Source: Mya arenaria (Eukaryota > Mollusca > Bivalvia > Myida > Myidae). From it: a DNA stretch of 64,000 nt. The stretch lies in assembly GCF_026914265.1 (NCBI RefSeq), contig NC_069135.1, forward strand, positions 18,096,406-18,160,405, in the 5' to 3' direction. How positions within the stretch are numbered: the first letter of the stretch is position 1; the number at the start of each line of letters is the position of its first letter. Shown here one piece after another: positions 63,541-64,000 of the stretch. The position numbers and the translations under genes were made by a program. The notes beneath the pieces were generated by a model that worked only from the letters and a program-made list of their open reading frames with translations, searched no databases and was not told the DNA's origin.

Positions 63541-64000
63541 TTATTTTAGCTCTCGCTAGGCTTCCATTGATGGCATGATGGTAACTTTGGCGTTATCCTG
63601 TATATTGTAGGGGGCCTTTGTAATAAAGCTGCCTGAATCTTAATCAAGCCCATGTCTTTCTTGTATACTTTGGAAGTGTCCACACTTTCGCCGCCTCATT
63701 ATTCACTGTTATGCGACTATGTTAGGTTATTTGATCACCTTCTTTGTGTGTCAGTTTCTTATCAACTCTTGCTTGTCATGAACTTAACCGAGAGTGGTCT
63801 AGTCAATACATCTGCCTGAATTAGGAAAGGAGGGCAGGTGGGGAACAAAATGCCACTTTAAATATTAATATCCAAACCCTTTACATCCCATCTCTTTCTT
63901 CCCATTCCTCCTCAGCAGGTTTAGCGAGGTGTGGGCATGTTTCCAGACACTAAAAGTCTGCGATTACTACTACATAAAAAACTATTCGACCGTGATCACA

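Larger units (their letters stand above)
59208..64000. other. Region downstream of RBM5/10, no host gene seen
   Basis: It contains the RBM5/10 3' untranslated region, a degenerate repeat array, a LINE tail and a long minisatellite. Between 60700 and 61800 and after 63540 I see only AT-rich sequence without supported features. An 82-codon minus frame at 62528-62776 overlaps a dispersed repeat and is not counted as a gene. Confidence 0.6.

Overview
This is eukaryotic nuclear DNA, AT-rich, with intron-rich genes that use GT-AG splice sites. The gene structures, the Helitron-like elements with ~145-160 bp internal tandem repeats, and the tRNA-derived SINEs point to a mollusc, most likely a bivalve. 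That assignment is inference from repeat style and protein similarity, because no ribosomal or mitochondrial marker is present.

Four conserved genes account for nearly all the coding sequence; I rebuilt their exons by hand from splice sites and reading phase. (1) Glucose-6-phosphate dehydrogenase (G6PD), minus strand, 902-9641, with its last exon lost beyond the left edge. A second, alternative first exon lies 7.3 kb further upstream at 16954-17037. (2) LAMTOR5/HBXIP, a Ragulator subunit, plus strand, 17406-20651, 4 exons, 90 aa. It starts 368 bp from the alternative G6PD start in head-to-head orientation. (3) Coatomer subunit gamma (COPG), minus strand, 24489-34288, 18 exons, 878 aa. (4) An RBM5/RBM10-type splicing regulator, plus strand, 42569-59207, 21 coding exons, 861 aa. 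Their functions are unrelated (NADPH production, mTORC1 recruitment, COPI vesicles, alternative splicing) and the clustering suggests no pathway.

The rest is introns and intergenic DNA full of repeats. Three Helitron-like elements (13590-15343 minus; 49764-51437 plus; 56594-57234 plus) share a 5' hairpin, internal tandem repeats, a 3' hairpin and a CTAG end. A second group has CAG-starting terminal inverted repeats, three of them with exact 5-bp target duplications (12098-12563, 40547-41466, 43910-44862); a longer relative at 38236-40233 carries a broken hAT-like transposase remnant. There are also tRNA-derived SINEs, small MITE-like elements, a 5'-truncated LINE tail (61829-62311), a probable TatD nuclease fragment (36401-36582) and several minisatellites.

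The most interesting observations are the alternative G6PD first exon facing LAMTOR5, and a recurring pattern in which local tandem duplications sit on splice donors (G6PD exon 1; COPG exons 7, 8 and 14), in places turning exon sequence into intronic repeats. I found no convincing novel multi-gene system.
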